DNA of 64,000 nucleotides, taken from NCBI GenBank assembly GCA_018268055.1, contig JAFDXF010000093.1, forward strand, positions 1-64,000. The letters run 5' to 3'. This DNA comes from Bacteroidota bacterium. Lineage in GTDB: Bacteria > Bacteroidota > Bacteroidia > Chitinophagales > Chitinophagaceae. Made by a program: the position numbers and the translations under genes. The notes beneath the pieces are model-generated. The model did no database searches and was not told where the DNA came from. It saw nothing but the letters and a program-made list of their open reading frames with translations. Of this stretch, positions 36,555 through 46,248 are shown in pieces. Each line of letters opens with the position of its first letter. Position 1 is the stretch's first letter.

Positions 36555-37007
36555 TTAGTTTAAAGCCACATTGAAATTAACGGTTTTCGGTGGCAAACAT
36601 TTTTTATCATCACAAGTCTGAAACTCTACCGATCCTGCAAAATTCGTTTTCACATTCGATTTCAATTTTACGGTCTGTACAAAGGAAACTGAACCTGAAT
36701 ATTGATTTGCCGAAGTGCCTAATGTGGCATCTTTAAATTTCTCCATTTTTCCCACTTCTTTTATTTTATCTTCTTTGGTAAAAAGCGGATTATTGGTTAG
36801 TGTAAAAGTGGTAGGCATAGCGATCGCATCAGAGGGTTGTGATTGTGAATAAAGATGCCAGCCACTTTGAATTGTAGCCTTCATGGAAACTTCATAAACT
36901 TTATCTGCTTTCTTTTTTGCCGAAAAAGACCACACTATAGGATTTAGCTGCGCATTACCAGCTATAGTAGCGGAAATCAAAATAATTAAAAAAGTAAATT
37001 TCTTCAT
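36555..37007 (-). CDS. DsbD N-terminal-domain-like periplasmic protein
   Basis: The protein has 150 residues from ATG 37007, with a signal peptide ending near GNAQ, and a domain matching the DsbD alpha/N-terminal beta-sandwich (about residues 25-150). It has a CDDKKC cysteine pair near residue 135, which could be redox-active or bind metal. It may receive or pass electrons from the DsbD encoded downstream. A -7-like box TACTTTTG lies at 37028-37035. Confidence 0.8.
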   Translation of the reverse strand: MKKFTFLIILISATIAGNAQLNPIVWSFSAKKKADKVYEVSMKATIQSGWHLYSQSQPSDAIAMPTTFTLTNNPLFTKEDKIKEVGKMEKFKDATLGTSANQYSGSVSFVQTVKLKSNVKTNFAGSVEFQTCDDKKCLPPKTVNFNVALN

Positions 37008-37027
37008 TTTCAATAATTTATACTGTT

Positions 37028-37035
37028 CAAAAGTA
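37028..37035 (-). promoter_or_regulatory. Putative -7 promoter box of the DsbD N-domain gene
   Basis: TACTTTTG on the minus strand fits TAnnTTTG and lies 20 bp before the ATG at 37007. A TTGG at 37062-37065 is 26 bp upstream, beyond the usual spacing. Confidence 0.35.
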
Positions 37036-37104
37036 ATTAAAGTTCTTAATTTGGTATGTAACCAAGATAACAAAAACAGTTAAAGCAACGATAAGATGTA
37101 GTTT

Positions 37105-37779
37105 TTATCCTACAAGTTGCTCATTCATTAACAGATTCTGAATAATTTCTCTCCCATCAATATTATTCAAAGCTAAAGAGCATGCTCGCTCCGGATGTGG
37201 CATCATTCCAAAAACATTTCTCGTTTCATTACATATTCCTGCTATGTTCCTACTTGCACCATTCGGATTAGCAGCAGCCGTTTTATTTCCGTTTTCATCG
37301 CAATAATAAAAAAGTATCTGTCCGTTTGATGCTAAATTATCCAACGTTTTATCATCGGCATAATATCTTCCTTCTCCGTGTGCCACAGGAATTTTAAAAA
37401 TTTTCCCTTCATCATTTGTAATAAAAGTATTCTTACAAATAAATTGCTGCTGATCGTTGCGCAATAAGGCTCCGGGCAATAAATGCGATTCGCAAAGAAT
37501 CTGAAACCCATTGCATACGCCAAAAACCTTACCACCTGATTTCGCAAATTCTATCACACTTTGCATCATTGGGCTAAAGCGAGCAATTGCACCGCATCTG
37601 AGATAATCACCATAAGAAAATCCACCCGGAAGTATAATACAATCTTCTTTACTAAATGATGACAAGTCTTTGTCTTTGTGCCAAAGCATCGTAACATCTT
37701 GCTGAAGGTCATACTTTAGTGCATCATACATATCTCTGTCACAATTGGACCCCGGAAAGACTACTACTCCAAATTTCAT
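37105..37779 (-). CDS. purQ: Phosphoribosylformylglycinamidine synthase, glutaminase subunit PurQ
   Basis: PurQ hydrolyses glutamine and passes ammonia to PurL in purine synthesis. It has 224 residues with the class I amidotransferase fold. The catalytic Cys is in VCNGFQIL near residue 86 and the His-Glu pair in MMPHPERA; LPGGFSYGDYLRCGA is characteristic. A separate small PurQ together with PurS and PurL is a known arrangement, but purS and purL are not in the window. Confidence 0.95.
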   Translation of the reverse strand: MKFGVVVFPGSNCDRDMYDALKYDLQQDVTMLWHKDKDLSSFSKEDCIILPGGFSYGDYLRCGAIARFSPMMQSVIEFAKSGGKVFGVCNGFQILCESHLLPGALLRNDQQQFICKNTFITNDEGKIFKIPVAHGEGRYYADDKTLDNLASNGQILFYYCDENGNKTAAANPNGASRNIAGICNETRNVFGMMPHPERACSLALNNIDGREIIQNLLMNEQLVG

Positions 37780-37798
37780 AATAGAATCGCTTAGAGCG

Positions 37799-37806
37799 CA
37801 AAGATA
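37799..37806 (-). promoter_or_regulatory. Putative -7 promoter box of purQ
   Basis: TATCTTTG on the minus strand is an exact consensus match, 19 bp before the purQ ATG. The -33 region has only a weak TTTTA. Confidence 0.4.
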
Positions 37807-37913
37807 AGCATAGTCGGTAAAACCATTCTCGATAACATCTCATTGAGAAAAGACTTTTTCGGGCTGTTTACTTTTCTCTTAGCTTTAATTTGAAAAATCA
37901 TTAAAGCATACTT

Positions 37914-39158
37914 ATGCGTCAATTTTTAAATACTTTTATTGGGTTTATTATTTTCCTGATTCCACATATTGCTTTTTCTCAGACGATGGATAATGACTCA
38001 CTACCCAACCATGAAAAAGATTTAAAAGACATATTGCAAAATATATTTAAGCACAAGAAGGCAACAAATTTAAAACCCAAAAAAAATTTTCAACTATCCG
38101 CTTATCCGGCAATTGGATATTCCACAACCACCAGTTTGGCTGCTTCTGTAGGAGCAAGTGCATTATACACGTTGCACGGAGCTTCGAAGCAATCAACTTT
38201 GTCCACGAGTATTACATACACGCTCAATGAACAAACGCTGATACCCTTTCAGGCAAACCTCTGGGCAAAAGGTGATAAATTCAACATTATTTTTGATTAT
38301 CGTTATATTAATTTCCCCTCCGATGCTTTTGGCTTACGAGGTAGGAAAAGAACAGATAGCAGCTATTCTATAAATTTTCAATGGTTAAAATTACACACCA
38401 CTGTCTTAACAAGAATTGCAAATAATTTTTACATAGGAGCCGGAATTAATGTAGATCATTTTTGGAATATAAACGAAGAAGACTTGTCTGATACAAGCCG
38501 AAGAGGTTATGTTTCTGCATTTGAGTATTATGTAAAAAAGAAAATACCTCCTCAAAAACAAATAGCAGTAGGGCCTTCCGTTAAACTACTTTTTGATTCA
38601 AGAGATAACCCTATAAATGCATCAAAAGGCACATACTTATCCGGAAGTTTTCAACCTTATATGAAAGGATTGGGCAGTGATAATAGTTGGATAAATGTGA
38701 TTTTGGAAGGAAGAAAATATTTTCATTTTTCAGAGAAGAAACAAAGCGTATTGGCCCTTTGGAGTTACATCTGGCAATCTTATGGCAAGGTTCCTTTTCT
38801 GATGCTACCCAGTACCGGTTGGGATGAATATTGGAATACCGGAAGAGGAACTCCACAAGGACGATTTAGAGGAAAATCCATGCAATACTTAGAAGCAGAA
38901 TATCGATTCCAAATTTCAAAAAACGGATTGATTGGCGGTGTAGTCTTTACAAACTTTCAAAATTTTTCCAATGAACTATTTACTTCTTTTTCAGATTACA
39001 GAGGAAGAAAATCGACAAATGTTGCAGCAGTTGGAGCAGGCACAGGAATACGTATCAAATTCAACAAGTTTTCAAAAACTAATATTGCTTTTGATTTAGG
39101 CTATGGTCAATTATTTCCTCGTACTTGGATAGCAGTGAATCTTGGAGAGGTTTTTTGA
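37914..39158 (+). CDS. BamA/TamA-like outer-membrane beta-barrel protein
   Basis: The 414-residue protein has a signal peptide ending near AFSQ, then a region that resembles the Omp85 C-terminal barrel (surface antigen family) without POTRA domains. Signature-like features are GPSVKLLFDSRDNPINASKGTYL near residue 220 (core FDSRDNPINASKGTYL) and GAGTGIRIKFNKFSKTNIAFDLGYG near the C-terminus (core AGTGIRIKF). It is probably an outer-membrane transporter or assembly factor. It is monocistronic on the plus strand. Confidence 0.8.
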   Translation: MRQFLNTFIGFIIFLIPHIAFSQTMDNDSLPNHEKDLKDILQNIFKHKKATNLKPKKNFQLSAYPAIGYSTTTSLAASVGASALYTLHGASKQSTLSTSITYTLNEQTLIPFQANLWAKGDKFNIIFDYRYINFPSDAFGLRGRKRTDSSYSINFQWLKLHTTVLTRIANNFYIGAGINVDHFWNINEEDLSDTSRRGYVSAFEYYVKKKIPPQKQIAVGPSVKLLFDSRDNPINASKGTYLSGSFQPYMKGLGSDNSWINVILEGRKYFHFSEKKQSVLALWSYIWQSYGKVPFLMLPSTGWDEYWNTGRGTPQGRFRGKSMQYLEAEYRFQISKNGLIGGVVFTNFQNFSNELFTSFSDYRGRKSTNVAAVGAGTGIRIKFNKFSKTNIAFDLGYGQLFPRTWIAVNLGEVF

Positions 39159-39164
39159 TTGGTG

Positions 39165-40157
39165 TTAAACCCAACTATGCCCAAAGTATTGCCATGCCAA
39201 CACAAAAATTAATGAAACCCAAAAAAGAATTACAGGAACGATTTTATAAGATGAATACAAATATGCACAGGCATGAAATGCAGCAAATGGCACTGCAGCA
39301 ATAATCCAACCTTCAAAAGATTGATTTTCGCCCACCAAAGGAAGAAAAAGTGAAATCAATAAATAAAGTAAAATCAATGACCATCCTTTGCGTACTTGTA
39401 TCAACATACGTCTTAAATTATTTTGCACATACCAAGCACCCACTAAAAAAGGAACAACGATAAGAAATACAGCACCTGCCAGCCAAAGTGATTGTTGCAC
39501 TGAGGGAAGTTGCACATCTATTGGAGGGAATAATGTATGCCAACTCCATTGATCCGTAATAAAAAGATATACTGCATAAAAATAGTATGGAGTAGTAACA
39601 CCCAGCAAACTAAGTACCCACTCATTAATTTTAAATGGGCGCATGATCATGATCGCCAATAAAATCCAAACAGCAATAACGATGGACGGGAAATAAATAA
39701 AAGTTGCAACACCGGCAGCAAATGCAGCATTAAAAATAATTCCACCGGCTTTTTCATTATTATAAATCTTAAACAAGGAAAATATAATAAACAGAAAAAT
39801 AGTATTTACAATAAGCGGAGCAGAAAAATAATTCCAATCAGGGAGCAAAGTAGTGAGTAATAAATAAGCCATACCGGGGAGGTAAGTTAATTTCCCCATC
39901 AATCTTTGAGAATTTACAAACCGATTGAGCATAAGCCCTTGCATCAAGAGTAAAATCAGCGTCAATAATGGATATAGCTTTGAAAAAGAATTTGCTGTCG
40001 GCTTTAATATTTCAATTAAAGACTGATATAATATTCCATCATCAGCTTTGGGCAATTCAAATACGGCACGATTAAAAATCGGTAATTTGATTAAAATTCC
40101 CAATACAACCAATAGAAATACATTGGCCGGGTTTTTTGTTTTAAATATTCCTGTCAC
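39165..40157 (-). CDS. DUF6427-like multi-pass membrane protein
   Basis: This is a 330-residue protein with about eight to nine hydrophobic helices distributed along its length. It starts MTGIFKTKNPANVFLLVVLG and resembles the Bacteroidota-specific DUF6427 family of unknown function. It converges with the BamA-like gene (6-bp gap) and lies 20 bp downstream of the next minus-strand gene, with which it is probably co-transcribed. Confidence 0.72.
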   Translation of the reverse strand: MTGIFKTKNPANVFLLVVLGILIKLPIFNRAVFELPKADDGILYQSLIEILKPTANSFSKLYPLLTLILLLMQGLMLNRFVNSQRLMGKLTYLPGMAYLLLTTLLPDWNYFSAPLIVNTIFLFIIFSLFKIYNNEKAGGIIFNAAFAAGVATFIYFPSIVIAVWILLAIMIMRPFKINEWVLSLLGVTTPYYFYAVYLFITDQWSWHTLFPPIDVQLPSVQQSLWLAGAVFLIVVPFLVGAWYVQNNLRRMLIQVRKGWSLILLYLLISLFLPLVGENQSFEGWIIAAVPFAAFHACAYLYSSYKIVPVILFWVSLIFVLAWQYFGHSWV

Positions 40158-40177
40158 AGTATTTGAACGAATAAAGA

Positions 40178-41716
40178 TTAATTATACTCCACTTTTGCAA
40201 AGCAAATATAATTACGATAAGCACAAGGAATAATAAGTTGTCGGCTACTTACCTGTTTTCCGTACTTAGGCATAAAATCATACCCTTTATCTAAGTTTTT
40301 TAAAGTAGGATTACGTGCTAATTGTCCGTCGGGCGCTATGCTGAAATCCGTCAATAAATTATTTCGCCTTTCTTGCAAATTGAATAAAAAGTGAAGTTCG
40401 CCACCGGTGTTCACGATTTGATAAGACAAAAGATCGTCTGACGAATCATCATATTGGCTTTTTCCAATTACATTATTCCACTCCAAAGTCCCTTTTGATG
40501 AAAAAGAAAGTACTGCTATGTCATCCGCATGATAGCGAACAGCTTGGTTATTATTAAACCGCGGGCCATTTAACCAATAATTGTTGTAATAAGGATAATA
40601 ATAACTACTGCCATAAGAACTCATATAAGGTGAGCCATATAAATAATCCCATCGGTTCCATGTATTGAAGCGTGAAGTGGTATAATAAGATTCGCTGCCA
40701 ATTATAAAACCACCATCCTTTCTCATTATAAGGTTTCGGACAAAATAATCATTAAAAGCAGATTTCATTGAGGCGTCACCTTTAGCATCACGTCTCAATT
40801 CTTCGGGGAAAGCATAGGTGGTTTCTGCATACGAACCGGCAAGTTGCTTATCCCAAACATAAAAATAATATCCTTCTACATTACCTCTACGCTCTTTGTA
40901 ATAAAATGAACTCACTAAGTATCTTTTATTATTGTTGTCCACTTTAATATTTATTTCATCCAACCATATTTTATCAAGATTCAAGTTTACACCAAGAACA
41001 GAATCAGCTACAGCGTTTTTGAATACCAATTGAGCAGCGGTAATATTATCATTGCTGTTTCTTTGAAATTTTGTAAATACAAAATCACCGTCATTGTCCA
41101 ACTGAAATTCGCTTAAATATTCATTTCGCTCTTCCATCGGTATTTGTAATTGGCTTTCCTTCATAAGACTCAGGTTAGCGGTAAATAACTTTGTAGTCAA
41201 CCAATACATTTTCCGGTTCTTCATATTTATTTTAAAAACCATCATCTTACTCTTGTCATCACTGCTTACCACAGAATATAATTTATTATTCGCAGCAAAA
41301 CCAATATGTGTTGTATCCAACTCTACAGGCTCGCCAAGTTTATTCCCCATACCATCTACTTTGGCTGCCATACAATAAACTACATTTTTCTTTTGGTACT
41401 GATATATTAAATAGCAAAAATCGCTGTAAGGGAAAAAGTCAATGTTAATAACTCTGTCTCCGGATGGCATATAATCTTGTACCGAAGATGCAATTTCTTT
41501 CATGTCATTATCCAGCACAGAAATAAGATGCCGATTAGCTCTTGTGTTTTTATAGATTAAAAAATTTCCACTTACTTTTCCTGCAATTTCAAAAACCATT
41601 TTTCGAGTATCGTCTTTATCCGGCTCTGAATAAACAATTTTTTGAGCACTCCCCTGCAAAACAACTGCAACGAAAAAAAGAAAAAATAAAACTCGCTTCT
41701 TCATCATAATGTTCAT
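40178..41716 (-). CDS. Large secreted protein of unknown function
   Basis: The 512-residue protein has a signal peptide (VLFFLFFVAVVLQGSAQ). The rest is beta-rich with repeated segments such as the SDFCYLIYQYQKKNVVYC stretch and a YYYP/SYG-rich loop near residue 370 (SSYGSSYYYPYY). The overall pattern suggests a beta-propeller-like extracellular protein, but I recognise no family. In-frame ATGs at 41704 or 41707 are as likely as 41716 for the start. It lies 20 bp upstream of the DUF6427-like gene and may share its transcript. Confidence 0.7.
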   Translation of the reverse strand: MNIMMKKRVLFFLFFVAVVLQGSAQKIVYSEPDKDDTRKMVFEIAGKVSGNFLIYKNTRANRHLISVLDNDMKEIASSVQDYMPSGDRVINIDFFPYSDFCYLIYQYQKKNVVYCMAAKVDGMGNKLGEPVELDTTHIGFAANNKLYSVVSSDDKSKMMVFKINMKNRKMYWLTTKLFTANLSLMKESQLQIPMEERNEYLSEFQLDNDGDFVFTKFQRNSNDNITAAQLVFKNAVADSVLGVNLNLDKIWLDEINIKVDNNNKRYLVSSFYYKERRGNVEGYYFYVWDKQLAGSYAETTYAFPEELRRDAKGDASMKSAFNDYFVRNLIMRKDGGFIIGSESYYTTSRFNTWNRWDYLYGSPYMSSYGSSYYYPYYNNYWLNGPRFNNNQAVRYHADDIAVLSFSSKGTLEWNNVIGKSQYDDSSDDLLSYQIVNTGGELHFLFNLQERRNNLLTDFSIAPDGQLARNPTLKNLDKGYDFMPKYGKQVSSRQLIIPCAYRNYICFAKVEYN

Positions 41717-42109
41717 ATAAATAAGTTCAGTTTATTAAATTATTTCCACTATCAACGGATGCGGCAATTACCCAAATTACATTGCTGACTATTATACCCC
41801 GAAGTTAGTTGCATTCTCTGAGTATTTTTTCCATAAAAATCAATCACAAGTTATGATTCTCAAAAATAAGCCAAAGCGATGGTCAAAATTTTACTGCCCC
41901 CAACTTTACATTATACTCAAATTCAACTTTGTAGTAATAAAAACCGAAAAGTGCATTTTCATTTTACACTTACAACTGTTCTTTTGTGCTTAAAAACAAG
42001 TTCGGAAAAAAATTAAAGAATAAATTTTATTACTTGATAACAAGTGCTATAAATTTGCCTGTTAAAATCAAAGTTAACTTCTCAGTAATAACTTACCGAC
42101 CAACACACT
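41717..42109. other. Divergent intergenic region upstream of kup
   Basis: This 393-bp gap separates a minus-strand secreted protein gene from kup. It has no coding frame or tRNA. Features seen are a -7-like box TAAATTTG at 42050-42057 pointing to kup and a 5-bp inverted repeat ACTTG/CAAGT (42032-42045) directly upstream of it. No known riboswitch fold was recognised. Confidence 0.5.
42032..42057 (+). promoter_or_regulatory. Putative promoter and operator of kup
   Basis: TAAATTTG at 42050-42057 fits TAnnTTTG. ACTTG (42032-42036) and CAAGT (42041-42045) form a small inverted repeat just upstream that would overlap the promoter. The repeat may bind a regulator; the support is weak. Confidence 0.3.
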
Positions 42110-44068
42110 ATGTCCATTAATACAAAAAAAGTTTCTGCCCTTGGGCTTTTGATAGCTCTTGGAATTATTTTTGGCGATATCGGCACATCACCGCTTTACG
42201 TTTTTAAAGCCATTGTAAATTCAAAAGAGGTATCAGAAGATCTGATTATAGGAAGCCTTTCCTGCATCATTTGGACACTTACACTCCAGACGACAGTAAA
42301 GTACATGATTCTAACACTCAAAGCAGATAACAAAGGCGAGGGTGGCATTTTCTCTCTATATACTCTTGTAAAACGGAGAAGAAAATGGCTGGTTATCGCT
42401 GCCATGATTGGTGGTGCAGCACTTATAGCAGATGGTATGATTACACCTCCGGTAACGGTCACTGCCGCTATCGAGGGTCTAAAACAAATACCGGCAGTAG
42501 GAGAAATATCAACTAATACAATTATAACTATAACCATAATTATCCTTACGTTGCTGTTTTTAATGCAGCAATTCGGATCGGGATCGATTGGTAAATTCTT
42601 TGGGCCGATAATGTTTATCTGGTTCATCATGCTGGCGATTATGGGCAGTATTCATCTTTTTGATTATGGGCGTATTTTCCATGCATTCAATCCTGCTCAT
42701 GCGATTAATTTATTAGTCAATTATCCAAATGGCTTTTGGATCTTAGGCGCTGTATTTCTTTGTACTACCGGAGCAGAAGCGCTTTATAGCGACTTAGGAC
42801 ACTGTGGTCGTGGCAATATTCAAGTATCTTGGATTTTTATAAAAGTTTGCCTTCTCCTGAATTACTTAGGTCAAGGAGCTTGGATTCTGGCCAATTATAA
42901 TCATCAGCAATTCGATACTTATGCATTGAATCCGTTTTTCGGCATCATGCCCGACTGGTTTCGATTAACAGGAATCATCATTGCAACAGTAGCAGCCATT
43001 ATAGCCAGTCAGGCACTTATTTCAGGAGCTTACACACTGGTAGGCGAAGCAATACGTCTGAACCTTTGGCCAAAATTGAAAATCAAATATCCCTCTGAAG
43101 AAAGAGGCCAATTGTATATTCCCGGTGTAAATCTTTTGCTATTCGTAGGTTGTATTGGCATTGTATTACATTTTAGAAAGTCAGATAATATGGAGGCGGC
43201 ATACGGATTGGCCATTACGCTCTGTATGATTGCTACTTCCATTTTATACGCCAATTATCTTGTCCTTAAAAGAACAAAACCCATTTTCATTTATTTATAC
43301 CTCATCGTATATTTTACGATTGAAGGAGCATTCTTAGGAGCCAACCTAAGCAAATTTCCTCACGGCGGTTATGTAGCATTAATTGTAGGAGGAATCTTAT
43401 TTGCCGTTATGTATATCTGGTATCGTGCCCGAAAAATTAAAAATCGTTATGTGGAATTTGTTCGCATGGAGCACTACCTACCAAAAATTCAGGAATTGAG
43501 TAATGACCGAATGATACCGAAATATGCCACACACTTAGTATATCTGACAAGTGCCAATAATGATAAAGAAATTGAACATAAAATCATTTATTCCATTCTC
43601 AATAAAAAACCAAAACGGGCAGACATCTATTGGTTTGTACACGTTGATACGCTGGATGAACCATATACTTGCGACTATACTGTAGAGCATATTATACCCA
43701 ATGAGATTATCCGTATTGATTTCAAGCTCGGATTCAGAAGACAACCACGTATCAATTTATTGTTTCAGCAAGTTGTTGAAGAACTAGCTGCAAAACGAGA
43801 AATTAATATTTCGGCCAAGTATGAAACCTTTGACAAAAACAGAGCCCCGGGCGATTTTCAATTTGTAGTATTGGAAAAATATCTGAGCCAGGATAGAGAA
43901 CTTCCTTTCTTTGAAAGAGTCATAATGCAATGTTACTTCTGGCTCAAAGAAGTAAGCCTTTCCGAAGAAAAAGGTTTTGGTCTTGACCAAGGTAATGTAA
44001 CTGTCGAAAAATTTCCATTGATTATTGGCGACGTACAACGATTACCACTAAGAAGATTGAACCAATAA
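42110..44068 (+). CDS. kup: Kup/HAK/KT-type potassium transporter
   Basis: This is a 652-residue potassium uptake permease with proton coupling. It starts with the conserved GLLIALGIIFGDIGTSPLYVFKA (core FGDIGTSPLYVFKA near residues 21-34). Twelve transmembrane helices fill residues ~15-440. GEGGIFSLYTLV near residue 77 and GAEALYSDLGHCGRGNIQ near 222 are diagnostic, followed by a soluble C-terminal domain of about 200 residues. The downstream hydrolase begins 39 bp after the stop. Confidence 0.96.
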   Translation: MSINTKKVSALGLLIALGIIFGDIGTSPLYVFKAIVNSKEVSEDLIIGSLSCIIWTLTLQTTVKYMILTLKADNKGEGGIFSLYTLVKRRRKWLVIAAMIGGAALIADGMITPPVTVTAAIEGLKQIPAVGEISTNTIITITIIILTLLFLMQQFGSGSIGKFFGPIMFIWFIMLAIMGSIHLFDYGRIFHAFNPAHAINLLVNYPNGFWILGAVFLCTTGAEALYSDLGHCGRGNIQVSWIFIKVCLLLNYLGQGAWILANYNHQQFDTYALNPFFGIMPDWFRLTGIIIATVAAIIASQALISGAYTLVGEAIRLNLWPKLKIKYPSEERGQLYIPGVNLLLFVGCIGIVLHFRKSDNMEAAYGLAITLCMIATSILYANYLVLKRTKPIFIYLYLIVYFTIEGAFLGANLSKFPHGGYVALIVGGILFAVMYIWYRARKIKNRYVEFVRMEHYLPKIQELSNDRMIPKYATHLVYLTSANNDKEIEHKIIYSILNKKPKRADIYWFVHVDTLDEPYTCDYTVEHIIPNEIIRIDFKLGFRRQPRINLLFQQVVEELAAKREINISAKYETFDKNRAPGDFQFVVLEKYLSQDRELPFFERVIMQCYFWLKEVSLSEEKGFGLDQGNVTVEKFPLIIGDVQRLPLRRLNQ

Positions 44069-44107
44069 AAGAATTCTTAATATCTTCAAGGCTACAAAAC
44101 TATTTGC

Positions 44108-44896
44108 TTGCCTCCATTTGTTGGGTATATTTTAATTGGTATAGCAATACTATCAGTATTAGCTTATCTGCTTCAGGAGCGACTTATTTTCAAACCTGAA
44201 AAGCTAAAACAGGATTTTCAATTTCGATATGATGCACCTTTCAAAGAATATTTTTTTGATATTGAACAAGGCGTACGCATCAATGGTTTACATTTTTACA
44301 GAGAAAATCCCAAAGGTTTGATACTTTATTTTCACGGAAATACACGAAGTATAAAAGGATGGGCACGCTACGCAAAAGACTTTTACCGATATGATTACGA
44401 TGTTGTACTCGTTGACTACCGCGGTTTTGGCAAAAGCACCGGAAAGCGTAGTGAAAAAGATATGTTGAACGATATGCAATTTGTGTATGATAGATTAAAC
44501 GAAAAATATAATGAAGATCACTTAATCATATACGGCAGAAGTATGGGTAGCGGATTTGCTACCAAACTGGCATCTGATAACAATCCAAGATATTTAATTT
44601 TGGATGCTCCGTATTTTAACTTTCTAAGAGTGATAGAAAGGTTCTTACCTATTTTGCCTGTAAGATTTGTACTCCGTTATCACTTGCGCACAGATAAATG
44701 GTTACCCAATGTGAAATGTCACACCTATATTATCCACGGCACGAAAGACTGGTTGATTCCGATAAAACAAAGTGAAGCACTACAAAAAATCAATCCTAAC
44801 AAAATTACACTCATTCGTATTCAAGGAGGCGGACATAACAATTTGCCTTCTTTTCCCGAATACCACCATTTTATCAGAGATATTTTGAAATATTAA
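44108..44896 (+). CDS. Membrane-anchored alpha/beta hydrolase, paralogue 1
   Basis: The 262-residue protein has one N-terminal transmembrane segment and an alpha/beta hydrolase fold with the nucleophile elbow GRSMG (Ser in IIYGRSMGSGFA near residue 144), oxyanion motif YFHGNTRS and His in GGGHNNLPSF near the end. Aspartate is expected in IHGTKDWLIP. It is similar to the Bem46/ABHD family. The only credible start is TTG at 44108, because a stop lies upstream in frame and the first in-frame ATG is internal. The next hydrolase at 46249 is a paralogue. Confidence 0.86.
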   Translation: MPPFVGYILIGIAILSVLAYLLQERLIFKPEKLKQDFQFRYDAPFKEYFFDIEQGVRINGLHFYRENPKGLILYFHGNTRSIKGWARYAKDFYRYDYDVVLVDYRGFGKSTGKRSEKDMLNDMQFVYDRLNEKYNEDHLIIYGRSMGSGFATKLASDNNPRYLILDAPYFNFLRVIERFLPILPVRFVLRYHLRTDKWLPNVKCHTYIIHGTKDWLIPIKQSEALQKINPNKITLIRIQGGGHNNLPSFPEYHHFIRDILKY

Positions 44897-44983
44897 GTTA
44901 TTATCATTCATCTGTTAATGTTTTTCTAATTAGCTTCTTTTGGCTTCTTATTGGACTATTATTTGAACAGTACTTAAAGTAAA

Positions 44984-44989
44984 AGGAGG
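44984..44989 (+). promoter_or_regulatory. Strong Shine-Dalgarno AGGAGG before the lipoprotein ATG
   Basis: AGGAGG ends 5 nt before the ATG at 44995. This is a near-perfect ribosome-binding site, which stands out because most genes in this window lack one, as is usual in Bacteroidota. Confidence 0.6.
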
Positions 44990-44994
44990 CTATT

Positions 44995-46158
44995 ATGAAA
45001 TCAAAAATCTACATACTTATTTCACTGATGTTTAGCGCTACGCTGTTTAGTTGCAAGACAGTAAGTAAACTGTATGACAAAGGCAACTATGATGAAGCCG
45101 TAGAGCTGGCAGCTAAGAAATTGCAAAAAGACCCGAATGATGTTAAACTAATAAGCATGATTCAAGATGCTTATCAATATGCACTTACCGGCCATGAAAA
45201 TAAAATCAGAAGAAATAATGAAAGCACCAATGAATTAAAATGGGAATGGTTGTATAACGAATATACTGCATTGCAAAAAATGTATAATGCAATAAATAAA
45301 GTGCCTGAAATAAACAATATTATTCAACCTACTGATTATTCATCTTACATCGCTACGTATTCGGATAAAGCCGCTGATGTACGTTATAGCAGAGGCCTTT
45401 CACTAATGAATGGTTATAACAAAAAAAATTTCCAAGATGCTTATAATGAGTTTAAAACAGCGTTGAAATTCCGACCAAACGATAGAGATGCTATTGTAAA
45501 AATGGATGAAGCCTATCAAAATGCTGTGACCAACATTATCATACTGCCATTACAACAGCCTTGGAACTATAATTACAGCACCTACAATAACAATAACATA
45601 AATTATGGTGCGCAGAATTTTGAAAACGAATTATTGCACAATCTTCAATTCTATGGTAGAAATAATTTTGTAAAATTTTACAACGATTGGGATGCACGCA
45701 GAGACAATATCAGAGTAGATGAAGTTTTAGATACCCGTTTGAACACAATGGACATTGGCAGATATGTTGATAATCGCAGTACAAGAAAGGTAACTAAAGA
45801 AGTGGTAATAAGAGAAATCGTATATAAGCCCGATTCAATTGTAAAAGTATATGGAACTGTAACGGCAGAAATAACAACAACCAAAAGGCAGATGATTTCT
45901 CAGGGAAACATGCAAGTAAGTTTAAGAGATGCCGATGGCCGATGGTTGTGGAATGATAATTTTTGGAGTACTAACCGATGGGAAACTGAGTTTGCCACTT
46001 ACACCGGCGACGAAAGAGCATTGAGTGATACAGATAGACAACTGATCAATCGCAGAACGCAGTTGCCACCACCGGAAAACGAAATATCACGAAACCTAAT
46101 TAATGACTTGCAAAACAAAGCGCTCACACGCATCAAAGAATATTTTAACAGATATTAA
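44995..46158 (+). CDS. Lipoprotein with TPR-like repeats
   Basis: The 387-residue lipoprotein has Cys20 in its lipobox (LFSC) followed by TPR-like helical repeats (YDKGNYDEAVELAAKKLQKDP near residue 27, core GNYDEAVELAAKKLQKDP, and FQDAYNEFKTALKFRPNDRDA near 140). The C-terminal half (from ~180) has low-complexity Asn/Tyr-rich stretches and a beta-rich domain. It is probably exposed in the periplasm or on the outer membrane as a protein-interaction module. It sits between two paralogous hydrolases, and a terminator follows. Confidence 0.82.
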   Translation: MKSKIYILISLMFSATLFSCKTVSKLYDKGNYDEAVELAAKKLQKDPNDVKLISMIQDAYQYALTGHENKIRRNNESTNELKWEWLYNEYTALQKMYNAINKVPEINNIIQPTDYSSYIATYSDKAADVRYSRGLSLMNGYNKKNFQDAYNEFKTALKFRPNDRDAIVKMDEAYQNAVTNIIILPLQQPWNYNYSTYNNNNINYGAQNFENELLHNLQFYGRNNFVKFYNDWDARRDNIRVDEVLDTRLNTMDIGRYVDNRSTRKVTKEVVIREIVYKPDSIVKVYGTVTAEITTTKRQMISQGNMQVSLRDADGRWLWNDNFWSTNRWETEFATYTGDERALSDTDRQLINRRTQLPPPENEISRNLINDLQNKALTRIKEYFNRY

Positions 46159-46176
46159 TCCGTACCAATTATTACT

Positions 46177-46204
46177 AAAGGGGCAATCAAAATTGTCCCT
46201 TTTT
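46177..46204 (+). terminator. Intrinsic terminator of the TPR lipoprotein gene
   Basis: The 10-bp stem AAAGGGGCAA (46177-46186) / TTGTCCCTTT (46193-46202), with one G-T pair and a 6-nt loop, ends in a T-run at 46200-46204. It lies 19 bp after the lipoprotein stop. Confidence 0.8.
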
Positions 46205-46248
46205 AATTTAATCTTTGCACAACATTAGAAAATACAATTTTGGTTAAT

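Noticed and set aside
41717-42109. c-di-AMP (ydaO) riboswitch upstream of kup
   Set aside because: No conserved ydaO-type stem or core motif was recognised; the gap is mostly A/T-rich.
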